Assembly (NCBI GenBank): GCA_964564695.1
Contig: CAZMCC010000135.1
Span: 1-7,452 of the forward strand
Source: CAZMCC01 sp964564695
GTDB taxonomy: Bacteria; Planctomycetota; Phycisphaerae; Phycisphaerales; UBA1924
Reading direction: 5' to 3'
Length of the DNA: 7,452 nucleotides
Both the position numbers and the translations under genes were made by a program. The notes under the pieces are model-generated. The model saw nothing but the letters and a program-made list of their open reading frames with translations, had not been told where the DNA came from and did not search any database. Positions 1 through 5,017 of this stretch are shown one piece after another; the first letter of the stretch is position 1, and each line of letters opens with the position of its first letter.

Positions 1-37
1 GCTCGCGATCCCCGGAGTCACGATGTGAGTCACGGAC

Positions 38-139
38 TTACGCAGCGATCAGTAGCAACTGGGTCAACCACGAACCTCGACCACCGGTCGCGGCCCGGTT
101 GTGCAGCATCGATCGCCTGGTCGAGGCTGTCGGCGCGCG
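38..139 (-). pseudogene. Remnant of a third STAS-domain gene (C-terminal end only)
   Basis: Read on the minus strand, bases 109 down to 41 encode MLHNRAATGGRGSW and then LTQLLLIAA before a TAA stop at 40-38. This matches the C-terminus of the intact STAS gene at 847-1287 (MLHGRAATSGRGSWFAQLL...). Over 19 aligned codons I count about 47 of 57 identical bases. Further upstream, bases 110-139 still encode RADSLDQAI, matching RADDLEQAI of the intact copy, but in another frame: two bases are missing at about 110. Homology stops near base 139, so roughly the first 110 residues are gone. The piece is therefore both truncated and frameshifted and is read as a decayed paralogue. It resembles the nearer copy A more than copy B (RAAT is shared with A only). 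It is unlikely to be expressed as a folded STAS domain. Confidence 0.8.
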
Positions 140-191
140 AAGGGAAGGACCCCCCCCGTCACTGAACGTTTCCGCCGCACAAAACGTGCCG

Positions 192-223
192 AAGTACGCA
201 TTTGTGCGCACAAAAGCGTACTT
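192..223. repeat. 32-bp palindrome, copy 1 of a repeated operator-like motif
   Basis: The sequence is a near-perfect palindrome centred between bases 207 and 208, around the core TTTGTGCGCACAAA. Arms of 16 bases pair at 15 of 16 positions; the one mismatch is base 200 against 215. The right part, TTTGTGCGCACAAAAGCGT, recurs exactly at 312-330. Such a long symmetric site could be an operator for a dimeric or tetrameric DNA-binding protein, or a hairpin when transcribed. No regulator gene is adjacent, so the function is unknown. Confidence 0.75.
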
Positions 224-307
224 GAAAACGCGCCCCCATTTGGAATTCTCAGTTTTTTATCTCCCGCCCCCGCAACGACTTCCGTCGTTCACCCCGCGCG
301 CATGTAT

Positions 308-329
308 CGCTTTTGTGCGCACAAAAGCG
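308..329. repeat. 22-bp perfect palindrome, copy 2 of the same motif
   Basis: This is a perfect palindrome centred between 318 and 319, with half-site CGCTTTTGTGC. It shares 19 consecutive bases (312-330) with copy 1. The centres lie 111 bp apart. Flanks outside the shared part are mostly different, so the core seems to be what is kept. It may be a second binding site for the same factor, with looping possible between the two. This is inference from symmetry and repetition only. Confidence 0.75.
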
Positions 330-555
330 TTCCTGCCCCCCTCTCTATAGAGGGACCGCGCATTCTTCAGAGCGTGAGGGTTCCGGCGTGCACGGGGAGG
401 CGGCCTAGTCACCCACCCGGTCGGTCACACGCCGAGGCTCGAAGCGTGAGAAGAGCGCGAGGCCCCTCCGCGGCCGACGGCGTCTTACAAGCGCCCCGGT
501 CGCTCACGCCCGCGTTGCCCCGTTCAGACCGACCCAACGCCCAGTGAGAACACAT

Positions 556-665
556 AAGAGACGCGAGCGCAAGCGAGTGGAGAATCTCCCCGCGATCGCC
601 GCGAGCAACAGCCGCCGCACCCGCGCGATCCGAGCGCCCTCCACTCGCTTGCGCTCGCGTCTCTT
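556..665. repeat. 27-bp perfect inverted repeat with 56-bp loop (REP-like element)
   Basis: Bases 556-582 (starting AAGAGACGCGAGCGCAAGCG) and 639-665 are exact reverse complements, 27 of 27, separated by 56 bases. The inner part is GC-rich and can fold further, with GCGATCGC among its words. The element of about 110 bp holds no gene. A paired, GC-rich, intergenic structure like this resembles bacterial REP/BIME-type repeats or a non-autonomous mobile remnant. No target-site duplication is obvious. Only one copy is in the window, so its dispersal cannot be judged. Confidence 0.75.
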
Positions 666-750
666 GTCGCTCGCCGGGCACTCGGATGTCCCGTCGCACC
701 TGCCGGGGCGAAAGAGGAAGGAGAGGAGAGAGGATGTGGGCGGGGGCTTT

Positions 751-800
751 CCACGGGTTGCGCTTCGGCCGCCTGTCGGCGGCCTGCGCTCCACCCGTGG
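751..800. repeat. Long GC-rich hairpin downstream of STAS gene A
   Basis: CCACGGGT (751-758) pairs with ACCCGTGG (793-800). The inner arm GGCCGCC (767-773) pairs with GGCGGCC (778-784) over a TGTC loop, and GCGC words in both arms can pair between them. It lies 47-96 bases past the stop of the minus-strand STAS gene A. No T-tract follows on the minus strand, so it is not a standard intrinsic terminator. It could stabilise the 3' end of the transcript or be a REP-type unit. Confidence 0.6.
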
Positions 801-811
801 CAACATTCCAG

Positions 812-826
812 CGCCCCTCCGGGGCG
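812..826 (-). terminator. Weak terminator-like hairpin after STAS gene A
   Basis: CGCCCC (812-817) and GGGGCG (821-826) form a 6-bp GC-only stem with a 3-base loop. It starts 20 bases beyond the stop codon of the minus-strand STAS gene A. The bases after it on the minus strand (CTGGAATGTTG) hold only a few T residues. It is a possible weak or Rho-assisted terminator and nothing more can be said. Confidence 0.3.
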
Positions 827-846
827 AAGAGGACGGCGCGTGCGGC

Positions 847-1287
847 TTACGCGGCCCGGCCTCTGCCCAGCAACTGGGCAAACCACGAGCCGCGCCCACT
901 CGTCGCGGCCCGGCCGTGCAGCATGTCGATCGCCTGCTCGAGGTCGTCGGCGCGGGTGAACTTGTCGGCGATGCCGAACGCGACGAGGGCGTCGGTCGTG
1001 CGATCGGGGAGGTTGAAGAGCACCATCTTGCCGTTGCAGCGGGCGCAGTGGTCGCGCACGTGCATCAGGGCGGCGAAGAGGCCCATCGACGAGCCGTCGG
1101 TGCTCGAGAGCGAGATCGCGATGCGACCGAAGTAGGCCGTGGCGAGCTCGCACAGCTTGTGCCTGGCCACCTCGACCTGGTAGTCCGAGAGCACGCGTGC
1201 GTCGATGACCGCGACACAGACGTCGCCGACCTCACGCGTTTCCACGAACGCGGCCTCAAACGGATAGCCGTTTCGGCGGGTATCCAC
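847..1287 (-). CDS. STAS-domain protein A (anti-sigma factor antagonist-like)
   Basis: A 146-residue protein with one STAS domain over about residues 18-122, of the SpoIIAA/RsbV type. Known family members are phosphorylated by an anti-sigma kinase and, when unphosphorylated, sequester it so that sigma is freed. The motif D64-G-S-S-M-G-L70 aligns without gaps to the family D-S-S-G-L-G, placing the phosphoserine at S66. FNLPDRTTDALVAFGIADKF (91-110) and the following AxxLEQAI helix are the usual C-terminal half of the fold. Unusual are a CxxC (C81, C84) and a conserved tail GRGSWxxQLL. The start is GTG, with GGGAGG five bases upstream. It is about 65% identical (95 of 146) to STAS B, which lies upstream on the same strand with 158 bases between. 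No kinase or phosphatase partner is nearby, so the regulated target is unknown. STAS assignment is firm; the antagonist role is inferred. Confidence 0.85.
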   Translation of the reverse strand: MDTRRNGYPFEAAFVETREVGDVCVAVIDARVLSDYQVEVARHKLCELATAYFGRIAISLSSTDGSSMGLFAALMHVRDHCARCNGKMVLFNLPDRTTDALVAFGIADKFTRADDLEQAIDMLHGRAATSGRGSWFAQLLGRGRAA

Positions 1288-1425
1288 GTGAGCCTCCCTT
1301 CTCGCGGCACGCGGGCCGCGCTGAGAGACAACTCTGGAAAATCGTCGGCGCGAAGGCGAGCGATCGGGGTGCGCCGGCGTTGAAATTGGGGGTAGTTGTG
1401 AGGAGAAAGCGGGCTATAGGCCCGT
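1288..1425 (-). promoter_or_regulatory. Duplicated leader of STAS gene A with hairpin next to the ribosome binding site
   Basis: This leader aligns along most of its length with that of STAS gene B (1890-2024). Shared blocks include GAGCCTCC, CTCGCGGC, GGGCCGCG, AACTCT followed by A-rich bases, and GTTGA near 1379. In transcript sense, CGCGG pairs with CCGCG across an 8-base loop (1303-1320). This sits four bases before the GGGAGG ribosome binding site of the GTG start. The stem is identical in both leaders, while the loop bases differ and keep the same length. The leader probably carries the promoter, though I cannot fix a -35/-10 pair. The hairpin may influence translation. Confidence 0.5.
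1410..1424 (-). terminator. Possible terminator hairpin after STAS gene B
   Basis: On the minus strand CGGGC-CTATA-GCCCG is followed by CTTTCTCCTC, a short pyrimidine run. It lies 22 bases past the TGA of STAS gene B. The 5-bp stem is short and the T-run interrupted, so termination would be partial. The related bases upstream of STAS gene B (about 2010-2022) keep GGGCTAT, so it could instead be part of the duplicated promoter leader. Confidence 0.3.
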
Positions 1426-1445
1426 GTCAATGTCCACCGGCGGCG

Positions 1446-1889
1446 TCACGCCGCGGCCCGCCCGATGCCCAGCAACTGGCTCAGCCACGACCCGCGCCCG
1501 GACGCGACGACGGGCTGGTGCACCATCTCGATCGCCTGTTCGAGGTTGTCGGCGCGGGTGAAGTTGTCGAGCAGGCCGAAGCCGATGAGTGCCTCGGTCG
1601 TCTCGTCGGGAAGGTTGAAGATCACCATCCGGCCGCCGCACTTGGCGCAGTAGTCCCGGACCTGCAGGAGGCCCGCGAAGAGGCCCATCGACGACCCGCC
1701 CGTGTTCGCCATCGAGATGGCGAGCTTGCCGGCGTGCAGGGTGGCGAGGTGGGCGAGCCGGTACTTGGCGGCGTCGGACTGGTGGTCCGAGAGCACGCGT
1801 TCATCGATCACCGCGACGCAGACGTCGCCGACGTCACGGGCTTCCACGAACGCCGCCTCGAACGGGTTTCCAATTCGACACACATCCAC
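1446..1889 (-). CDS. STAS-domain protein B (anti-sigma factor antagonist-like)
   Basis: A 147-residue paralogue of STAS protein A, with the same single STAS domain. The putative phosphoserine S66 is kept in G64-G-S-S-M-G-L70, but the aspartate two residues before it in copy A (D64) is a glycine here. The CxxC (C81, C84), FNLPDETTEA and the tail GRGSWLSQLLGIGRAAA are conserved. Translation starts at GTG with a near-ideal AGGAGG five bases upstream. It lies 191 bases downstream of the ferritin-like gene and 158 bases upstream of STAS gene A, all on one strand. The tandem arrangement with duplicated leaders points to local gene duplication followed by divergence. The two copies could respond to different kinases or titrate the same one; neither is visible here. 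The lost aspartate may alter phosphorylation, which is inference. Confidence 0.85.
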   Translation of the reverse strand: MDVCRIGNPFEAAFVEARDVGDVCVAVIDERVLSDHQSDAAKYRLAHLATLHAGKLAISMANTGGSSMGLFAGLLQVRDYCAKCGGRMVIFNLPDETTEALIGFGLLDNFTRADNLEQAIEMVHQPVVASGRGSWLSQLLGIGRAAA

Positions 1890-2024
1890 AAGAGCCTCCT
1901 GCTCGCGGCGAAAGGGCCGCGGTCAGGGAGAACTCTAAAAAACGGCTCATCCGGATGCGAACGAAGTGCGTGCGTCGGTGTTGAGCTGGGAAGGCTGTGC
2001 CGAGGCGAAGGGCTATCGGGCGTT
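1890..2024 (-). promoter_or_regulatory. Leader of STAS gene B, homologous to the STAS gene A leader
   Basis: This is the counterpart of the gene A leader. CGCGG (1904-1908) and CCGCG (1917-1921) form the same 5-bp hairpin with an 8-base loop of different sequence. In transcript sense it ends three bases before the AGGAGG that serves the GTG start. Upstream lies a T-rich word, TTTTTTAGAGTT, which is TTTTCCAGAGTT in the other leader and could include a -10-like element. Promoter position is a guess; the leader homology and the hairpin are seen directly. Confidence 0.45.
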
Positions 2025-2033
2025 GCGACGCCC
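2018..2033 (-). terminator. Weak terminator-like hairpin after the ferritin-like gene
   Basis: GGGCGT (2018-2023) and ACGCCC (2028-2033) form a 6-bp stem with a 4-base loop, 47 bases past the stop of the ferritin-like gene. No T-run follows on the minus strand (GATAGCCCTTCG). It may weaken read-through into STAS gene B but is not a clear intrinsic terminator. Confidence 0.3.
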
Positions 2034-2080
2034 CGGCGGGTCATCGCGCGGTCACGTTCGTTTGGAGCTCGATGTTGCGG

Positions 2081-2578
2081 TTATTGGCGGTCGCTCAAGT
2101 CCGGCACGTCGACCCCCAGCGCCGTCGCCAGGTCGATCGCGTGCTCCTGCTCCTGCACGAGGATCTCGCGGATCTGCTCGGCCATCGCGAACTCGCCCAG
2201 GGCCTCGCACTGGCGCACCCGCTGGCGGTAGTTCTTGATGGTGTCGACCTCGTTGTCGAGGTCGAAGCGGAGCATGTCGGTCGCCTTCTCCGAGGTCTTC
2301 ACCGGCTTGGGCGTGACGATCGGCTGTCCGCCCAGGTAGTCGATCTGCTTCGACAGGATGAGCGCGTGCGCGAGCTCCTCGCCGGCGTGCACCTCGAGCT
2401 CTTTCGCGATGTTCATGTAGGCCGCACCCTTGATGACCTGCGAGTACACCACGTAGGCGATGACCGCCTGGTACTCGCGGGCCAGGTCCTCGTTGAGGAG
2501 CCGGATCAACTCCTTGCGGGAGATCTGCTCGCTCGACTTGCGGCTGGGCTTCTTCTTCGACGACGCACGCTTGGCCAC
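2081..2578 (-). CDS. Ferritin/bacterioferritin-like diiron protein with basic N-terminal tail
   Basis: A 165-residue four-helix ferritin-like protein, probably storing iron or oxidising Fe(II) at a diiron centre in the cytoplasm. All six ligands are visible: E35, E68, H71, E110, E143 and H146. Spacings 33, 3, 42-from-E68 and 33, 3 nearly match bacterioferritin (E18, E51, H54, E94, E127, H130). The bacterioferritin heme ligand Met52 corresponds to L69 here, so heme binding in that way is unlikely. Residues 1-25 are rich in Lys, Arg and Ser, like the DNA-binding tails of some Dps proteins; DNA binding is inference only. I chose the GTG at 2578 because AAGGAG lies seven bases upstream; an in-frame ATG at 2611 has no such site and would put the AAGGAG inside the gene. 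A terminator precedes it, so it likely has its own promoter in 2579-2700. Confidence 0.88.
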   Translation of the reverse strand: MAKRASSKKKPSRKSSEQISRKELIRLLNEDLAREYQAVIAYVVYSQVIKGAAYMNIAKELEVHAGEELAHALILSKQIDYLGGQPIVTPKPVKTSEKATDMLRFDLDNEVDTIKNYRQRVRQCEALGEFAMAEQIREILVQEQEHAIDLATALGVDVPDLSDRQ

Positions 2579-2705
2579 GGGTGTTCTCCTTCCAGTGCTG
2601 ATGAGCAACACTAGAAGCGGCCCAACCCCGAGGCATTTGGCGTCGCTTCATCACCGTTTCACCACGGCTTCATCGCATCGCGGGCATTGTCAGGGAGTTT
2701 CCCGC

Positions 2706-2748
2706 GCGAAAAACAACACCGGGGAAGCTCGACTTGCGGCTTCCCCGG
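2706..2748 (-). terminator. Strong intrinsic terminator of the HEAT-like gene
   Basis: On the minus strand a perfect 10-bp stem, CCGGGGAAGC with GCTTCCCCGG (2719-2728 with 2739-2748), closes a 10-base loop and is followed at once by TGTTGTTTTT. It begins 32 bases past the TAA of the HEAT-like gene. A GC-rich stem plus a T-run is the classic Rho-independent form. It separates the HEAT-like gene from the ferritin-like gene, which must then have its own promoter. Confidence 0.88.
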
Positions 2749-2779
2749 CGACACCTCCGAAATCCCGGAATGTCGGTGC

Positions 2780-3775
2780 TTACTTCGTGCCCGCGGCCGA
2801 CGCCAGCGTCTCGCGGTACGGCACGAATTCCTTCGTATACCACTCGCGCCACTTCTCCGTGTCCCAGCCGTAGTCGACGGGCTGCTTGTAGCCCGCGCTC
2901 GCCAGGCGCCGCAGCGACGCGTAGACCTCGGTCCGATACGTGATCACCACGGCGTCGATCACCCGCATCACCACGCCGTCGGTCACGACGCCGAGCGTCG
3001 GGTCGAACGCGACCGCGGCGTTCGCGACGACCGGCGTCAGGTCGGCCACGAACGCCTGCTGCGTGCCGACGAGGATGAACGCGAGCGAACCGGCGTCGCC
3101 GCCCCCGCCGCTGCTCGCGGCCGCGCCGCCCGAGACCTGGGCGTTGATGAGCATCGGGATCGCGTCGAAGAGGTTGAGCAGCTGCGCGAGCTGGGCCCCG
3201 GACGCGATCGTTGATTCCCTCGATGACCGCAGCGACTGGGCGATCACCGAGCGTACCGGCACGCTCACTTCGCCGGACTGCTCGTGGCGCTTCGCGAGCG
3301 CGGCCGTGGCCGCCTTGCGGAACCACGGCTCGTTGTCGTAGACCGCGCCCCACGCGAGCGTCGCGTCCGCCTCCGGGGTCGCGATGTCCTGGAGGTGATC
3401 GACGATGGCCCGGCGCACGTCTTCCCGGTCGCGCTCGAAGATGCTGATGAGCAGCGGGAAGGCGGCCGGGTCCTTGTATTCGCGCAGCTTCAGGATGCCC
3501 TGCTGACGCAGCTCGGTGAAACTCGACGAGAAGTGCTTGTGGCGCAGCTTCCGCAGCTCGCGCTCGAGTTGCACGCGGGCGGCTCGCTGCTCGAGGGCCT
3601 TGGCACGGGTCTCGGCGTCGAGCTGGTCGACAGCCGCGCTGTCATCCACGGCGAGCGGATCGGGGCTCGGGGCGATCTGCGGCGCGGTCATGCCCGACTG
3701 CGCATGGGCCGCGAAGCCCGCGATGCCGGAGAGAATGACCGCCGACGCCCATCCCCACCGCGATGCTGTGCGCAT
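2780..3775 (-). CDS. Exported HEAT-repeat-like protein
   Basis: A 331-residue protein of unknown role. The ATG at 3775 has CTGGAG six bases upstream and begins a clear signal peptide: MRTASRWGWASAVILSGIAG and then a FAAHAQS cleavage region (about residue 25-26). Residues 48-80 are charged and Gln/Leu-rich, a probable coiled coil or helical hairpin. Residues 84-165 (GILKLREYKDPAAFPLLISI, DVRRAIVDHLQDIAT, WFRKAATAALA) have the helix-pair pattern of HEAT-like repeats, which usually mediate protein contacts. A Ser/Gly-rich loop lies at 215-230. The C-terminus has YGWDTEKW and then REWY (302-313), a W..W/Y block that I associate with planctomycete-type HEAT proteins. A frame extending up to 3907 lacks a ribosome site and would bury the signal peptide. 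It follows the SPOR lipoprotein by 153 bases; a shared periplasmic role is possible but unproven. Confidence 0.75.
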   Translation of the reverse strand: MRTASRWGWASAVILSGIAGFAAHAQSGMTAPQIAPSPDPLAVDDSAAVDQLDAETRAKALEQRAARVQLERELRKLRHKHFSSSFTELRQQGILKLREYKDPAAFPLLISIFERDREDVRRAIVDHLQDIATPEADATLAWGAVYDNEPWFRKAATAALAKRHEQSGEVSVPVRSVIAQSLRSSRESTIASGAQLAQLLNLFDAIPMLINAQVSGGAAASSGGGGDAGSLAFILVGTQQAFVADLTPVVANAAVAFDPTLGVVTDGVVMRVIDAVVITYRTEVYASLRRLASAGYKQPVDYGWDTEKWREWYTKEFVPYRETLASAAGTK

Positions 3776-3804
3776 GTGCAGCTCCAGGCAACCCCGCACG
3801 AGTG

Positions 3805-3840
3805 CCCCGCCCCCGCCGTGCCCCCCGTTTGGACTCCCCC
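3805..3840 (-). promoter_or_regulatory. G-quadruplex-capable tract in the HEAT-like gene leader
   Basis: On the minus (sense) strand four G-runs of 5, 6, 5 and 4 are separated by loops of 9, 6 and 1 bases. They lie 30-65 bases before the ATG of the HEAT-like gene. This meets the usual sequence rule for a G-quadruplex except that one loop is long. If formed in the mRNA it could affect translation; this is inference from composition. Confidence 0.35.
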
Positions 3841-3928
3841 GGGCGCGATAAGTTCCCGTGCACCCGGGCCTTGCAGCCATGCGCTGTCGCCGGGACCGGG
3901 GTTCCATCGGAGAACTCTCGGGCTCTGA

Positions 3929-4885
3929 TCAGGCCTTGGCGGGCACGATGACGCCCTGCCCGATTTTGGTGCGGGCGTTCGCCGCCGCCTGACGCGACCC
4001 GAACTGGCCGACCCACACGAACCACACCTCGCGCCCCTTCGAGTCGGTGCCCTTGACGACCCGCGGCGGCGACATCCCGGCGCTCGACGCCTTGCCGGCG
4101 GCCGCCTGGGCGGTCTTGTCGGCGTTGGCCTTCTGCGTGAACGCGCCGAGCTGGATCGTGAACCCGCCGCCGGCGAGCCCGCCGGTGGGGGTGGAGCCCG
4201 GGCCCGAGGCGCCGGCGATCCGCTGCTGGAGGTCCTTGCGGAGTTCGGGGTCCTTGGCGCTCGCCAAGCCGATCTGGTACTGGATGCGGGCCTTCTCGGG
4301 GTGGTTGAGCTTCACGAGCGAGTCGCCGGCGTGCAGGCTCGCGCGGGCGCTCTCATCGCCGGCGAGCTGGCGCGAGGCGTCGAGCAGGAGCTGCGACGCC
4401 TCCTCGTCCTTGTTCTTCTCCTGGGCGATGAGGCCGAGGGTCGCCTTGGCCCGGCCCGCCACCCGCATGTCGGAGTTGGTCGCCAGGGGGCGCAGGATCC
4501 GCTCGGCCTCGGCGTCGTCGTTCATCGCGTGGGCGCACATGCCCGCGACGACCAGGGCCTGGTCGCGCGCGGCGCCCTTGGACGCGGCGGCCGCGTCCTC
4601 GGCCTCGACCTTGGCCCTTTGGTAGTGACCCTGCTCATAGAGCTCGACGTACGGGGCCTTGGGACCGCTCACCGGAGCGGGGCGCCCGGCGCTGGTCTTG
4701 GTGGAGCCGCTGCCCCCGCCACCCGAGTCCGAGCCCGAGGTGACGGCGCTGTCGTCGCTGGACCCCTTGTCGTTGCTGCACGCTCCCAGCACGAGGGCCG
4801 CGAGCACGCAGGCGGCCCTGGCGCCCGGGCGCACCGATCGAAGCCACGATCCGCCGGTTCGCCGTGCTGTGTCGAGTCCCATCAT
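3929..4885 (-). CDS. Lipoprotein with TPR-like repeats and C-terminal SPOR domain
   Basis: A 318-residue predicted lipoprotein. Residues 1-36 form a lipoprotein signal: Arg-rich start, ACVLAALVLGAC, with the lipobox L33-G-A-C36. A Ser/Gly/Thr-rich linker (37-72) follows, and then alpha-helical tetratricopeptide-like repeats over about 78-225 (ELYEQGHYQRAKVEAEDA, MCAHAMNDDAEAERILRPLA, GDSLVKLNHPEKARIQYQIG). The C-terminal SPOR domain spans 240-318, with GFTIQLGAFTQKANADKTAQ and the second half VWFVWVGQFGSRQAAANART. SPOR domains bind denuded septal peptidoglycan, so a role in envelope or division-site biology is likely. Two adjacent ATGs (4885 and 4882) follow a GAGGG; I take the first. A longer frame up to 5029 overlaps the divergent ligase and would bury the signal, so it is rejected. 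The next gene downstream is the exported HEAT-like protein. Confidence 0.85.
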   Translation of the reverse strand: MMGLDTARRTGGSWLRSVRPGARAACVLAALVLGACSNDKGSSDDSAVTSGSDSGGGGSGSTKTSAGRPAPVSGPKAPYVELYEQGHYQRAKVEAEDAAAASKGAARDQALVVAGMCAHAMNDDAEAERILRPLATNSDMRVAGRAKATLGLIAQEKNKDEEASQLLLDASRQLAGDESARASLHAGDSLVKLNHPEKARIQYQIGLASAKDPELRKDLQQRIAGASGPGSTPTGGLAGGGFTIQLGAFTQKANADKTAQAAAGKASSAGMSPPRVVKGTDSKGREVWFVWVGQFGSRQAAANARTKIGQGVIVPAKA

Positions 4886-5017
4886 GTCGGCTGCCCTCGG
4901 TGTCAGTTGTTCGCGGATGGCGGCGCACGATCGCCGCGCCCGCGGTACGCTCCATAGCGTAAGCCGATCCAGCCCGCGGCGCTCGCCCGCCGGCAACAAC
5001 GGAGGTTCGTGGGACGC
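4886..5017. promoter_or_regulatory. Divergent promoter region between the SPOR lipoprotein and the ligase
   Basis: About 130 bases serve two divergent genes. It contains a 6-bp stem GCGGCG/CGCCGC (4920-4937, loop CACGAT) and an inverted repeat TACGCT-CCAT-AGCGTA (4946-4961), about 57 bases before the ligase ATG. The latter could be an operator, or its TAGCGT and TACGCT words could be weak -10 elements in each direction. I cannot define a -35 box. GGAGG at 5001-5005 is the only ribosome-site candidate for the ligase. Confidence 0.4.

Larger units (their letters stand above)
141..846. other. Gene-poor, repeat-rich intergenic tract
   Basis: No open frame here has a ribosome binding site, a recognisable domain or codon use like the neighbouring genes. 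Those that exist run through the hairpins and look like chance frames in GC-rich DNA. The tract holds two long palindromes, a small stem-loop at 274-289 (AACGAC-TTCC-GTCGTT), a 10-bp palindrome CTCTATAGAG at 343-352, a 27-bp inverted repeat, and hairpins at 751-800 and 812-826. A locally AT-richer stretch lies at about 225-265. Short AGCGTGAG words occur near 371 and 444, with the inverse CTCACGC near 503, which suggests older degraded repeats. It separates the broken STAS copy from the intact pair. Confidence 0.65.

Noticed and set aside
192..329. CRISPR array
   Set aside because: Only two palindromic copies with unequal flanks and no third repeat or cas gene.
99..547. Short overlapping plus-strand frames in the repeat tract
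   Set aside because: No ribosome site, Arg/Pro-rich composition, and they run across the palindromes and the STAS remnant.
544..1383. Long plus-strand open frame opposite STAS gene A
   Set aside because: It is antisense to a gene with clear domain homology, runs through the 27-bp repeat and hairpins, and encodes low-complexity Arg/Ala-rich sequence. GC-rich DNA gives such shadow frames.
1380..2231. Long plus-strand open frame opposite STAS gene B and the ferritin-like gene
   Set aside because: Antisense shadow of two supported genes, with no ribosome site or recognisable domain.
3776..3907. 44-residue N-terminal extension of the HEAT-like protein
   Set aside because: It would place the signal peptide internally; the ATG at 3775 has a good ribosome site.
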